Below are positions 1 to 7,854 of a stretch of 37,336 nt of DNA, in pieces. The notes under the pieces were generated by a model that made no database searches, was not told the DNA's origin, and worked only from the letters and a program-made list of their open reading frames with translations. The position numbers and the translations under genes are program-made. The stretch comes from Candidatus Aquabacterium excrementipullorum (GTDB lineage: Bacteria > Pseudomonadota > Gammaproteobacteria > Burkholderiales > Burkholderiaceae_C): positions 1-37,336 of the forward strand of contig DXIO01000128.1 in NCBI GenBank assembly GCA_019112875.1. The letters are read 5' to 3'. How positions within the stretch are numbered: the first letter of the stretch is position 1; each line of letters begins with the position of its first letter.

Positions 1-2567
1 GTCGCCGCACGGCTTTGCAGGAAGGGGATGCGTGGCGTGCGGATCATGTGCACCACCAGCGTCTGCGTGAGCAGGCCCACCACGAACCAGCCGGACTGGA
101 ACAGCGTCTGGTGCTCCGGCTTGTCGGCACCGAACACGAACCACATCATCGCGAAGGTCAGGATGTCGAACAGCGAGCTGATCGGCCCGAAGAACACCAT
201 GAAGCGGCCGATGTCGCCCGGCCGCCATTGCTGCGGCGCGGCCAGCAGGTCCTCGTCGACATGGTCGAAGGGAATCGCGATCTGCGAGATGTCGTACAGC
301 AGGTTCTGCACCAGCAGGTGCATCGGCAGCATGGGCAGGAAGGGGATGAAGGCGCTGGCCACCAGCACCGACAGCACGTTGCCGAAGTTCGAGCTGGCCG
401 TCATCTTGATGTACTTGAGCATGTTGGCGAAGGTGCGGCGGCCTTCGAGCACGCCTTCCTCCAGCACCATCAGGCTCTTCTCCAGCAGGATGATGTCGGC
501 GGCTTCCTTGGCGATGTCCACACCCGAATCGACGGAGATGCCGATGTCGGCGGTGCGCAGCGCGGGGGCGTCGTTGATGCCATCGCCCATGAAGCCGACC
601 ACGTGGCCATTGGCCTTGAGCAGGCGCACGATGCGCTCCTTGTGCGCGGGCGTGAGGCGCGCGAAGACGTCGGCGCTCTCCACGGCGGCGGCCAGGGTGG
701 TGTCGTCCAGGCGCTCGATGTCGTCGCCCAGCAGCAGGCCCCGGCTGGCCAGGCCCACCTGGGCGCACACGCGGGCGGTGACGCGTTCGTTGTCGCCGGT
801 GAGCACCTTCACGTTGACGCCGTGCGCGGCCAGGGCACGCAGCGCGGGCGCGGTGCTCTCCTTGGGTGGATCCAGGAAGGCGACATAGCCGACCAGTTCG
901 AGTTCACGCTCATCTTGCAGGCCGTAGGTGTCCTGCGTGGGCGGCAGCTCACACGCGGCCACGGCCACCACGCGCAGGCCTTCGTCGTTCAGCGCGGCGG
1001 TGACCTCCCGGATGCGCGCCAGCATGGCGGCGTCCAGCGTCTCGATGGCATCGCCATGGCGCACGTGCGTGCAGACGGCGAGGACCTCTTCCACGGCGCC
1101 CTTGCAGATCAGCAGGTGGTGGTCATCGCGCTCGGCCACGACCACGGACATGCGGCGGCGCGTGAAGTCGAAGGGAATCTCGTCGACCTTGCGGTAGTTG
1201 CTGGCCGGGTCCAACTCGCGGTGCACCTCGGCGTGTTCGAGCACGGCCACGTCCAGCAGGTTCTTCAGGCCCGTTTGATAGAAGCTGTTGAGGTAGGCCA
1301 GCTCGAGCACCTCGTCCTGCGCCTGTCCCCAGACATCGACATGGCGCGCCAGCACGATCTTGTCCTGCGTGAGCGTGCCGGTCTTGTCGGTGCACAGCAC
1401 TTCCATGGCGCCGAAGTTCTGGATGGCGTCCAGCCGCTTGACGATGACCTTCTTGCGCGAGAGGAACACCGCGCCCTTGGCCAGCGTGGACGTGACGATC
1501 ATCGGCAGCATCTCGGGCGTCAGGCCCACGGCGATGGACAGCGCGAACAGCAGCGCCTGTGTCCAGTCGCCCTTGGTGAAGCCGTTGATGAAGAGCACCA
1601 GCGGCGCCATCACGAACATGAAGCGGATCAGCAGCCAGCTGACCTTGTTGACACCGGCCTGGAAGGAGGTTGTGGCGCGGTCGGTGGCGCCCACGCGCTG
1701 GGCCAGCGCGCCGAAGTAGGTGTGCGCGCCCGTGGCCACCACCACGGCCGTGGCCGAGCCGGAGACGACGTTGGTGCCCATGAACACGATGTTGTCCAGC
1801 GCCAGGGGGTTGAGCGCGCCGGCTTCGCGCTGCGCGGCGAACTTCTCCACCGGCAGCGATTCGCCCGTCATGGCGGCCTGGCTGACGAACAGGTCCTTGG
1901 CGGCCAGCAGGCGGCAGTCGGCGGGGATCATGTCGCCGGCCGACAGCAGAATCACATCACCGGGCACGAGCTGGCGGATGGGCAGCTCGGTGCGGCCGCT
2001 GGCGTGCAGCGGCGATGTGGTGGGCGCGTCCAGTTCGCTGTCTGTGGCGGGGCGGGCCTCGGGGCGCAGCACCGTGGCGGTGTTGCTGACCAGGGCCTTG
2101 AGGGCATCGGCGGCCTGGTTGGACTTGAGCTCCTGCCAGAAGCGCAGCACGGTCGAGAGCAGCACCATGCTGCCGATGACTGTGGCGGCCTTGATGTCCT
2201 CCGTCCACCATGAGACCAGGCACAGCAGGGTCAGCAGCAGGTTGAAGGGGTTCTTGTAGCAATGCCACAAGTGCACCCACCAGGGCAGCGGCTTTTCGTG
2301 CTCGACCTCGTTGGGGCCGGTGCGTTCACGGATGTCATCGGCCTCGCTGGCGCGCAGGCCTTCGTGGCGTGATGAGAGCGCATCGAGCAGCGCATCGGTC
2401 GCGGCTTCGGCGGCCTCGGCGAGCGCGCGGGCCAGCGAGGGCGGGTGCTCGCGGCTCACGGTGGCATCGGTGATGCTTTCGAAGAGGGCCAGCCGGCGGA
2501 AGTGCCGGCCCACGTGGCGCGTGCGCAAGAAGGCCGCGAAGCGTTCTTTGAGGAATGCGAAGGTCAT
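1..2567 (-). CDS. mgtA: Magnesium-transporting P-type ATPase (MgtA/MgtB type), 3' end cut by window
   Basis: An inner-membrane P3-type ATPase that imports Mg2+ using ATP. About 855 codons are present, and E. coli MgtA is about 900 residues, so only the last C-terminal stretch is missing at the left edge. The phosphorylation motif CTDKTGTLT lies near residue 392 (positions about 1373-1397). A TGES actuator motif precedes it, and GDGINDAPAL and the following hinge come after. The N-terminal soluble part (residues 1-90) leads into the first membrane pair (PFNLLLTLLCLVSW). The C-terminal membrane helices run to the edge. The start is ATG at 2567, with GGAG about 7 bases upstream. No mgtC or regulator gene lies beside it; the upstream neighbour is the divergent pta-ackA operon. 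The family assignment is firm; MgtA versus MgtB cannot be decided here. Confidence 0.95.
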   Translation of the reverse strand, partial: MTFAFLKERFAAFLRTRHVGRHFRRLALFESITDATVSREHPPSLARALAEAAEAATDALLDALSSRHEGLRASEADDIRERTGPNEVEHEKPLPWWVHLWHCYKNPFNLLLTLLCLVSWWTEDIKAATVIGSMVLLSTVLRFWQELKSNQAADALKALVSNTATVLRPEARPATDSELDAPTTSPLHASGRTELPIRQLVPGDVILLSAGDMIPADCRLLAAKDLFVSQAAMTGESLPVEKFAAQREAGALNPLALDNIVFMGTNVVSGSATAVVVATGAHTYFGALAQRVGATDRATTSFQAGVNKVSWLLIRFMFVMAPLVLFINGFTKGDWTQALLFALSIAVGLTPEMLPMIVTSTLAKGAVFLSRKKVIVKRLDAIQNFGAMEVLCTDKTGTLTQDKIVLARHVDVWGQAQDEVLELAYLNSFYQTGLKNLLDVAVLEHAEVHRELDPASNYRKVDEIPFDFTRRRMSVVVAERDDHHLLICKGAVEEVLAVCTHVRHGDAIETLDAAMLARIREVTAALNDEGLRVVAVAACELPPTQDTYGLQDERELELVGYVAFLDPPKESTAPALRALAAHGVNVKVLTGDNERVTARVCAQVGLASRGLLLGDDIERLDDTTLAAAVESADVFARLTPAHKERIVRLLKANGHVVGFMGDGINDAPALRTADIGISVDSGVDIAKEAADIILLEKSLMVLEEGVLEGRRTFANMLKYIKMTASSNFGNVLSVLVASAFIPFLPMLPMHLLVQNLLYDISQIAIPFDHVDEDLLAAPQQWRPGDIGRFMVFFGPISSLFDILTFAMMWFVFGADKPEHQTLFQSGWFVVGLLTQTLVVHMIRTPRIPFLQSRAA

Positions 2568-3001
2568 GGCGACTCCAGGCCTCGGTGGCGGAGCGCGCAG
2601 GCATACGGTCACGCACCCGCCATGTCTGGCGGCCGTGAGGGAGGTCGATGAAGCAGGGAAAGAGGCTGTGCGGCTGACTCGCCGCGCGCCAGGAGCCGAA
2701 AGGGCCTGGGTTACGGTGCCGAGTGAGCCGCGTCGCCCGCAGGGGGACGCTTCAGGTCACTTGTACAACTGGCACTGTCCACGGGCGGGGCTCCGAAATG
2801 AAGGTGCGCGATTGTCGTGTTGCCTGTATCAAGACGTCAACCCACTGATCGGCATGCCTCATCTTGAGTTCAGTCAGCGATGCGCGAGGGCTGGGTCTCG
2901 CCTGTCCGCCAGATTTGCTACGCTGCGGTTCAGCATGCATCATCTGCCTGACCTTGCCGCGAAGCTCCAGGCCCAGCCGGGGCTTGACGGTGTCCATAAA
3001 A
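2568..3001. other. Divergent intergenic region mgtA / pta (434 bp)
   Basis: No convincing gene is present; the short open frames here have no recognisable protein character. The region must carry the promoters of mgtA (leftward) and pta (rightward). On the mgtA side a 6-bp stem CCGCCA/TGGCGG with a four-base loop lies at 2617-2632, about 50 bases upstream of the mgtA start. It has no following U-tract. On the pta side a possible extended -10 element TTGCTACGCT lies near 2917-2926. A perfect 8-base palindrome TTGTACAA is at 2761-2768. I cannot identify an M-box or another known magnesium riboswitch by eye. Confidence 0.5.
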
Positions 3002-3976
3002 ATGGAGATTGATTTGACCCAGCAGCCGCCCGCGCCACCCAGCCTTCACCCGCACTACGATGCCCTGATCGAGAAAGCCCGCACCCTGCCGCCACTGCGC
3101 GTGGCCGTGGTGCATCCCTGCAGCGATGTGGCGCTGGAGGCCGCGCTGGAATCGGCCGAGCTGGGTCTGATCACGCCGGTGCTGGTGGGGCCCCGCCAGA
3201 AGATCGAGGGTGTGGCGCTGGAGACCGGCCGCAGCCTGGCCAGCGCCGTGATCATCGACGCGCCGCACAGCCATGGCGCGGCGGACGCGGCCGTGGGCAT
3301 GGTGCTCAAGGGCGAGGTCGATGCCTTGATGAAGGGCAGCCTGCACACCGACGAGCTGATGGGCGCCGTGGTGCGCCGCGAGAACGGGCTGCGCACCTCG
3401 CGCCGCGTGAGCCACTGCTTCGTGATGGACGTGCCCGGGCATGCGCAGCCGCTGATCATTTCGGACGCGGCCATCAACATCGCGCCCACGCTGGACGAGA
3501 AGGTGGACATCGTGCAGAACGCCATCGACCTGGCGCATGCGCTGCACCTGCCGGCCGTGCGCGTGGCCATCCTGTCATCGATGGAGACGGTCAACTCCAA
3601 AGTGCCTTCCACGCTGGATGCGGCCGCGCTGTGCAAGATGGCCGATCGCGGCCAGATCACCGGCGGCGAGCTCGATGGGCCGCTGGCCATGGACAACGCC
3701 ATTGACCCTGAGGCCGCGCGCATCAAGGGCATCGTGTCGACCGTGGCGGGTCAGGCCAATGTGCTGATCGTGCCCGATCTGGATGCGGGCAACATGCTGG
3801 CCAAGAGCCTGACCTTCCTGGCGGGGGCCTATTCGGCGGGCATCGTGCTGGGCGCCAAGGTGCCGGTGATCCTGACCAGCAGGGCCGATTCCAAATCTGC
3901 GCGGCTGGCCTCTTGCGCGGTGGCCTCGATGCTGGCCCAGGCCGGGCGCGACAAGCTGATCAAGGCGGTCGGATGA
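3002..3976 (+). CDS. pta: Phosphate acetyltransferase (stand-alone PTA domain)
   Basis: Interconverts acetyl-CoA and acetyl phosphate in the cytoplasm; with AckA it forms the acetate overflow or utilisation pathway. The 324 residues cover a single PTA_PTB domain with typical stretches (DALMKGSLHTDELM; FVMDVPGHAQPLIISDAAIN; QITGGELDGPLAMDNAI). Many Burkholderiales relatives carry an N-terminal MaoC-like hydratase domain. It is absent here, and the in-frame sequence upstream does not resemble one. Start choice: ATG at 3002 is given, but TTG at 3014 has GGAG exactly six bases before it and may be the true start, which would give 320 residues. The stop codon overlaps the ackA start (ATGA), indicating translational coupling. 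A phosphate butyryltransferase role is less likely because the partner is an acetate kinase. Confidence 0.92.
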   Translation: MEIDLTQQPPAPPSLHPHYDALIEKARTLPPLRVAVVHPCSDVALEAALESAELGLITPVLVGPRQKIEGVALETGRSLASAVIIDAPHSHGAADAAVGMVLKGEVDALMKGSLHTDELMGAVVRRENGLRTSRRVSHCFVMDVPGHAQPLIISDAAINIAPTLDEKVDIVQNAIDLAHALHLPAVRVAILSSMETVNSKVPSTLDAAALCKMADRGQITGGELDGPLAMDNAIDPEAARIKGIVSTVAGQANVLIVPDLDAGNMLAKSLTFLAGAYSAGIVLGAKVPVILTSRADSKSARLASCAVASMLAQAGRDKLIKAVG

Positions 3977-5193
3977 GCAGCGGCGCGCAGACTGTGCAGA
4001 GCCTGTTGCTGGTTCTGAACGCGGGCTCGTCGAGCATCAAGTTCTCGGTCTTCGATGCGCGGGCAGGGCAAGAACCTGCAGAGTGCTTTCACGGGCAGAT
4101 CGAAGGGATCGGCGGCGCGGCGCATTTCATCGCGAAGGCGCCTGGCGGCCAGGTGGTGGGCGAGCACCGCTGGACCGAGGCCGAGCACGTGGACCACCAG
4201 AAGGCGCTGGTGCTGTTGAGTGAATGGTTGACGCCGCACCTGCAAGGGCGGCCCTTGCTCGCGTGTGGCCACCGCGTGGTGCATGGTGGCCGGCGTTATG
4301 CCCAACCCGTGTTGATCGACGACGCGGTGCTGACCGAGCTGGAAGCACTGTGCCCGTTGGCGCCGCTGCACCAGCCGCACAACCTGGCGCCGATCCGCGC
4401 CATCCGCGAGCACCTGCCCGACCTGCCGCAGGTGGCCTGCTTCGACACGGCCTTCCACCACGGGCAGGACGAGGTGGTGCAGCAGTTCGCCCTGCCGCGT
4501 GCGGTGACCGAAGCCGGCGTGCGGCGCTACGGCTTCCATGGGCTGTCCTACGAGCACATCGCCTCGGTGCTGCCCAAGGTGCACCCGCGCCTGGCCAGTG
4601 GCCGCGTGATCGTGGCGCACCTGGGCAATGGCGCCAGCCTGTGCGCCATGCATGGCGGGCGCAGTGTGGCGTCCACGATGGGCTTTTCGGCGCTTGATGG
4701 CCTGGCCATGGGCACGCGCTGCGGCACGCTGGACGCGGGCGTGGTCTTCCACCTGCAGCGCGAGATGAAGCTCACGCCCGAGCAAACCGAGCACATGCTG
4801 TACCACGACAGCGGCTTGCTGGGCATGTCTGGTGTGTCCAACGACATGCGCGAGCTGCGTACCCGATCCAGCGAGCCGCAGGTGCGCCTGGCCCTGGACA
4901 TCTACGTGCACCGCATCGTGCGCGAGATCGGCTCGCTGGCCGCGGCCATGGGCGGGCTGGACGCGCTGGTCTTCACGGCCGGCATCGGCGAGAACGATGC
5001 GGACACGCGCGCCGAGGTGCTCGACGGCTGCCGCTGGTTGGGGTTCATGCTTGATGTGCGGCGCAATGCGGCGCGTGGGCCGTGCATCACCGAGGGGGAT
5101 CCGGCTCAGGTGCCTTCAGCCTGGGTGGTGCCCACCGATGAAGAGGGCATGCTGGCCCGGCACGTGCTGAAGGTGCTGGCAGCCCGGGCGTGA
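3973..5193 (+). CDS. ackA: Acetate kinase
   Basis: Makes ATP and acetate from acetyl phosphate and ADP, reversibly; cytoplasmic. At 406 residues it has the usual family length. The N-terminal motif LVLNAGSSSIKFSVFD is complete, followed by HRVVHGG, the substrate region CFDTAFHH, the GFHGLSYEHI segment, HLGNGASLCA, and the C-terminal FTAGIGEN nucleotide-binding motif. ATG at 3973 overlaps the pta stop by four bases, so the start is well supported and the two genes form one operon. The gene ends 15 bases before the convergent lipoprotein gene. Confidence 0.97.
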   Translation: MSSGAQTVQSLLLVLNAGSSSIKFSVFDARAGQEPAECFHGQIEGIGGAAHFIAKAPGGQVVGEHRWTEAEHVDHQKALVLLSEWLTPHLQGRPLLACGHRVVHGGRRYAQPVLIDDAVLTELEALCPLAPLHQPHNLAPIRAIREHLPDLPQVACFDTAFHHGQDEVVQQFALPRAVTEAGVRRYGFHGLSYEHIASVLPKVHPRLASGRVIVAHLGNGASLCAMHGGRSVASTMGFSALDGLAMGTRCGTLDAGVVFHLQREMKLTPEQTEHMLYHDSGLLGMSGVSNDMRELRTRSSEPQVRLALDIYVHRIVREIGSLAAAMGGLDALVFTAGIGENDADTRAEVLDGCRWLGFMLDVRRNAARGPCITEGDPAQVPSAWVVPTDEEGMLARHVLKVLAARA

Positions 5194-5229
5194 ACCGCCC
5201 CAAGGTTGTCAGTCCCTGGGTGGGGCGGT
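5194..5229. terminator. Stem-loop between convergent ackA and lipoprotein gene
   Basis: A perfect 9-bp inverted repeat, ACCGCCCCA at 5194-5202 and TGGGGCGGT at 5221-5229, starts right after the ackA stop and reaches into the last codons of the opposing gene. There is no U-tract, so intrinsic termination is only a possibility. Confidence 0.4.
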
Positions 5230-5805
5230 ATGGCCAGTGCGGTCCAGCAGGCCCAGCACGCGGCACTCCTGAACCAGGGTGCGCGCCTCGCCCGGGTCGA
5301 GCGGCGACATCACGAAGCTGCGCTTCTTGTCGGTGCTTTCCCGCGTGGCCTGCCACACCAGCAGTTGCCCTGAGGCCACTTCCACGAACAAGGGGGTGGA
5401 GAACGCCCCGGGGTCGATCTGAAGCCGGTGCACGCCCGGCCGCACATCCACGGCGAACACGGAGCAGGGTATGGTGTCGATCAGCACCTGGCCGTCCAGC
5501 CGCACGAGGGCATGGCCATAGGCATCGGCCCAGTCGTTGCGCACGATGAGCAGGCGGCCCTTGCCCGGCGAAGGCAGGCTCATCCGGTGCACGGCGGCGA
5601 TCTGCGCGGCTGTGGCGGGCTGGGCGTTGATGCAGGTGCGCATGGCGCCATGGCGGTAGCACTGCTCGCTGTCCGCGTTGCGTTTGCTGGCGGGGGTGTC
5701 ACAGGCGCTCAGCATCAGGGTCATGAGCAGCAATCCCGCTGTGGCGACGTGGCTCATGCGGAAAAAAAAGCTGGGAAGGAGGGGCGGTCTGCAGATGCGC
5801 TTCAA
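5209..5805 (-). CDS. Predicted lipoprotein of unknown function
   Basis: A 198-residue protein with a lipoprotein signal. The basic start MKRI is followed by a hydrophobic stretch (residues 21-32) and the lipobox LSAC with the lipidated Cys at 35. The mature part has a pattern like the DUF2846 lipoproteins: a strand ending in VRNDW, then VRLDGQVLIDTIP, then VDVRPGVHRLQI. That resemblance is by eye only. The start is TTG at 5805 because GGGAG lies about 8 bases upstream. The in-frame ATG at 5757 is preceded by a T-run without a ribosome site and would shorten the signal's basic region. The gene is convergent with ackA and divergent from the phosphoesterase gene. Function unknown; envelope location inferred. 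Confidence 0.8.
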   Translation of the reverse strand: MKRICRPPLLPSFFFRMSHVATAGLLLMTLMLSACDTPASKRNADSEQCYRHGAMRTCINAQPATAAQIAAVHRMSLPSPGKGRLLIVRNDWADAYGHALVRLDGQVLIDTIPCSVFAVDVRPGVHRLQIDPGAFSTPLFVEVASGQLLVWQATRESTDKKRSFVMSPLDPGEARTLVQECRVLGLLDRTGHTAPPRD

Positions 5806-5960
5806 GGTGTGTCTCCCGCGGGCGCTGTGACTGCCGCCTCGACACCTGATTCTGCGTTGTTTGCGCGTAAGGATGGTTTGGAATTGTTGCGGGGTTCACC
5901 CTCAGAACAATGTCATCCATCGTCATGCGGTTCGCGGTTCATCACAAGACCTCAAAGGCC

Positions 5961-5969
5961 TGCTACGCT
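5961..5969 (+). promoter_or_regulatory. Extended -10 element (TGCTACGCT) of the phosphoesterase gene
   Basis: TGCTACGCT matches the TGnTAnnnT extended -10 pattern and ends only 8 bases before the ATG at 5978. Transcription would then start at or next to the start codon, giving a leaderless or nearly leaderless mRNA. No clear -35 is seen. Confidence 0.5.
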
Positions 5970-5977
5970 GCCGCGCC

Positions 5978-7330
5978 ATGAACATGCCGCCTGACCGATC
6001 AGACCTGGAAGCTCCCGCCACGCCACCGGGGCTCGAGCGCCGCTCGGTCCTCCAGCGCCTGATGGGCCTGCTGTTCGGTGCCGGCCCACTGGCCGCCATG
6101 GCGGCCAAGCGCAAAGGCCAGCCTTCTGAGGCCGCGCCTGGTCAGCCCGTCTGGCGACCAGACCATGTCGTCATCGTGATCCTGGAGAACCTATCGGCCT
6201 TCGATGCCAGGCAGGAGCAGCTCCAGCAGGGCAATGCGCCTGTGTACTCGGGCATCGCGGATTGGCGCTTTTTCAATCAGCTGGCCCAGGGCGGCGCGCG
6301 ATTTACCGACTCGCATTTCGGCCGCACGCCCTACGGCTCGGCCCTGCCCACGCGGCCCAGCCAGCCGAACTACTTGTTCCTGTTCTCAGGACACCACCAG
6401 GAGGTGCTGCCCGCATGGTTCGAGGACACGCGCTCGCCCTATGTCGGCCAGGCCCTGTTCGACCGGCAGGGACAGCCGCTGCCCGCTCCGGGCAAGACCC
6501 GCATCGGCGTGGCCAACGCCAACGTACCGCAGGATTGGTTGCCGTTCACCTCGCCGAACCTGGGGGCCGCCTTGATGCAGTCCGGGCGCAGCTTCGCCAG
6601 CTTCAGCGAATCGCTGCCTTACCCGAGCTGGAATTGCGGCACCGACGACCGTGGCGCCGCCTGCGACGGCACGGCCGCGACGACCGACTTCTACCGTCGC
6701 AAGCACAACCCCGCCATCAACTGGACGGACCAGCGCGCCCCGGCCAGCCCGCGCGGCCTGAACGGTGACCTGGCGAACCACGTGCTGCCCGTGTCGGTGA
6801 ACCTGGGCTTCGAGCCCACGCGGGACCCGGTGCTCAAGCGCGGCTTCCGAGGGTTCAGGCAGGATGCCCAGGGCCGCCCCTTGCCGTTCGATCAACTGCC
6901 GCACGTGTCCATCGTGGTGCCCAACGAGCAGCACGATGCGCACAGCAACACAGCCAAGGTGGCCGACGGCTGGCTGCGCGAGCACATCGGGCCCTACGCG
7001 GCCTGGGCCAAGGCCCACAACAGCCTGCTGATCATCACCTTCGACGAAGATGGCACCACCGACACGCGCCGTGGCGATCCCTATGTGACGGGTGCCCACC
7101 GCATCCCGACGCTCTTCTACGGCGCGGGCGTGAAGCAGGGCGATGTCGGGCGACGGGTCGACCACCTCAACGTGCTGTCCACCGTGCTGTGGCTCAACGG
7201 CGCGCTGGACCGCTTCAGGGAGGACTTCCGGCGCTTCCACGGCGTGGTGGAGGGGTCGGGCTCCGAAGCCGAGCAAGAGTGGCTGAACCTGGTGCCGATC
7301 ACCGACGTCTTTCAGGCTCCGGTGCGCTGA
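5978..7330 (+). CDS. Phosphoesterase family protein (AcpA-like acid phosphatase / phospholipase C superfamily), exported
   Basis: Predicted to hydrolyse phosphate esters outside the cytoplasm. The 450-residue protein opens with a Tat-like signal: ERRSVLQRLMGLLFG, then a hydrophobic Ala/Gly stretch. The catalytic domain shows the PF04185-type elements: HVVIVILENLSAF near residue 65, THFGRTPYGS-like substrate segment (read here as DSHFGRTPYGSALPTRPSQP), IVVPNEQHDAHS, LLIITFDEDG near residue 352, and the end segment HRIPTLFYGAGV. These are the usual metal and active-site regions of AcpA-type acid phosphatases. Start ATG at 5978. It stands alone between a lipoprotein gene and a convergent osmC-like gene. 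It may act with the alkaline phosphatase 3 kb downstream in phosphate scavenging; this is inference. Acid phosphatase versus phospholipase C specificity is open. Confidence 0.88.
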   Translation: MNMPPDRSDLEAPATPPGLERRSVLQRLMGLLFGAGPLAAMAAKRKGQPSEAAPGQPVWRPDHVVIVILENLSAFDARQEQLQQGNAPVYSGIADWRFFNQLAQGGARFTDSHFGRTPYGSALPTRPSQPNYLFLFSGHHQEVLPAWFEDTRSPYVGQALFDRQGQPLPAPGKTRIGVANANVPQDWLPFTSPNLGAALMQSGRSFASFSESLPYPSWNCGTDDRGAACDGTAATTDFYRRKHNPAINWTDQRAPASPRGLNGDLANHVLPVSVNLGFEPTRDPVLKRGFRGFRQDAQGRPLPFDQLPHVSIVVPNEQHDAHSNTAKVADGWLREHIGPYAAWAKAHNSLLIITFDEDGTTDTRRGDPYVTGAHRIPTLFYGAGVKQGDVGRRVDHLNVLSTVLWLNGALDRFREDFRRFHGVVEGSGSEAEQEWLNLVPITDVFQAPVR

Positions 7331-7345
7331 AGGCGCCGCGTGGGC

Positions 7346-7810
7346 TCAGCGCGGCTCGACCAGCACCAGGGACTTGACGGAGTTGGCCAGGAAGCACTCT
7401 TCGTGGGCCAGGCGGTGCAGGTCGTGCAGCGCATCGGCATCCGGCTGCACATCGCCCGAGAAGCTCACCTCTGGCCGCAGGGTGACGGTGGCCATCACCA
7501 GCTTGCCTTCGGTGTTCTCGCGCATCAGGCCGGTGGGCGCATCGTGGTAGCGGTCGACACGGAAGCCGCGGCGGGCGGCCATGTCCAGGAACCACAGCAT
7601 GTGGCAGCTCGACAGGGCCGCGATGAACATCTCTTCCGGGTCCACCGCCGCCTCGTCGGACAGGGGTGGGCGTACCACGTGCGGCGAGGCTGATCCTGCG
7701 ATCTGCACGCCGCCGTCGAAGCGCAGCACATGGGTGCGGCTGTAGCGCCGGTCGGTGAAGGGCTGATCGCCGCGTTCCCAGAGGACGTCGGCGGTGTGGT
7801 GTTCGGCCAT
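7346..7810 (-). CDS. OsmC family protein (peroxiredoxin-like thiol peroxidase)
   Basis: OsmC/Ohr proteins reduce organic or fatty-acid hydroperoxides with two cysteines. The 154-residue length is normal. The peroxidatic Cys is in AALSSCHMLWFL (Cys69) and the resolving Cys in HEECFLANSVKS (Cys139). The N-terminal part has the TADVLWERGD pattern typical of the OsmC subgroup rather than Ohr. Start ATG at 7810, 44 bases downstream of the end of the GGDEF-EAL gene on the same strand, so the two may be cotranscribed, though the gap could hold its own promoter. It converges with the phosphoesterase gene with only 15 bases between stops. Confidence 0.9.
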   Translation of the reverse strand: MAEHHTADVLWERGDQPFTDRRYSRTHVLRFDGGVQIAGSASPHVVRPPLSDEAAVDPEEMFIAALSSCHMLWFLDMAARRGFRVDRYHDAPTGLMRENTEGKLVMATVTLRPEVSFSGDVQPDADALHDLHRLAHEECFLANSVKSLVLVEPR

Positions 7811-7854
7811 GGGTGCTCCTGTGCTTGTGGTGTGCGCCCATTATCGGACGCTGC

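Noticed and set aside
15..2213. Long rightward open frame (732 codons) across mgtA
   Set aside because: It is antisense to a clear P-type ATPase; the His/Gln/Arg-rich translation has no domain and is a product of high GC codon use.
2706..3001. FNR/ANR site for oxygen control of pta-ackA
   Set aside because: Fragments such as TATCAAGACGTCAA resemble one half of TTGATnnnnATCAA only; no complete site was found.
5917..5934. Second Pho box ahead of the phosphoesterase
   Set aside because: Two TGTCAT-like half-sites occur (ATGTCAT and TCGTCAT), but their period is 10 instead of 11 bases and the distance to the -10 is about 30 bases, so the layout is wrong.
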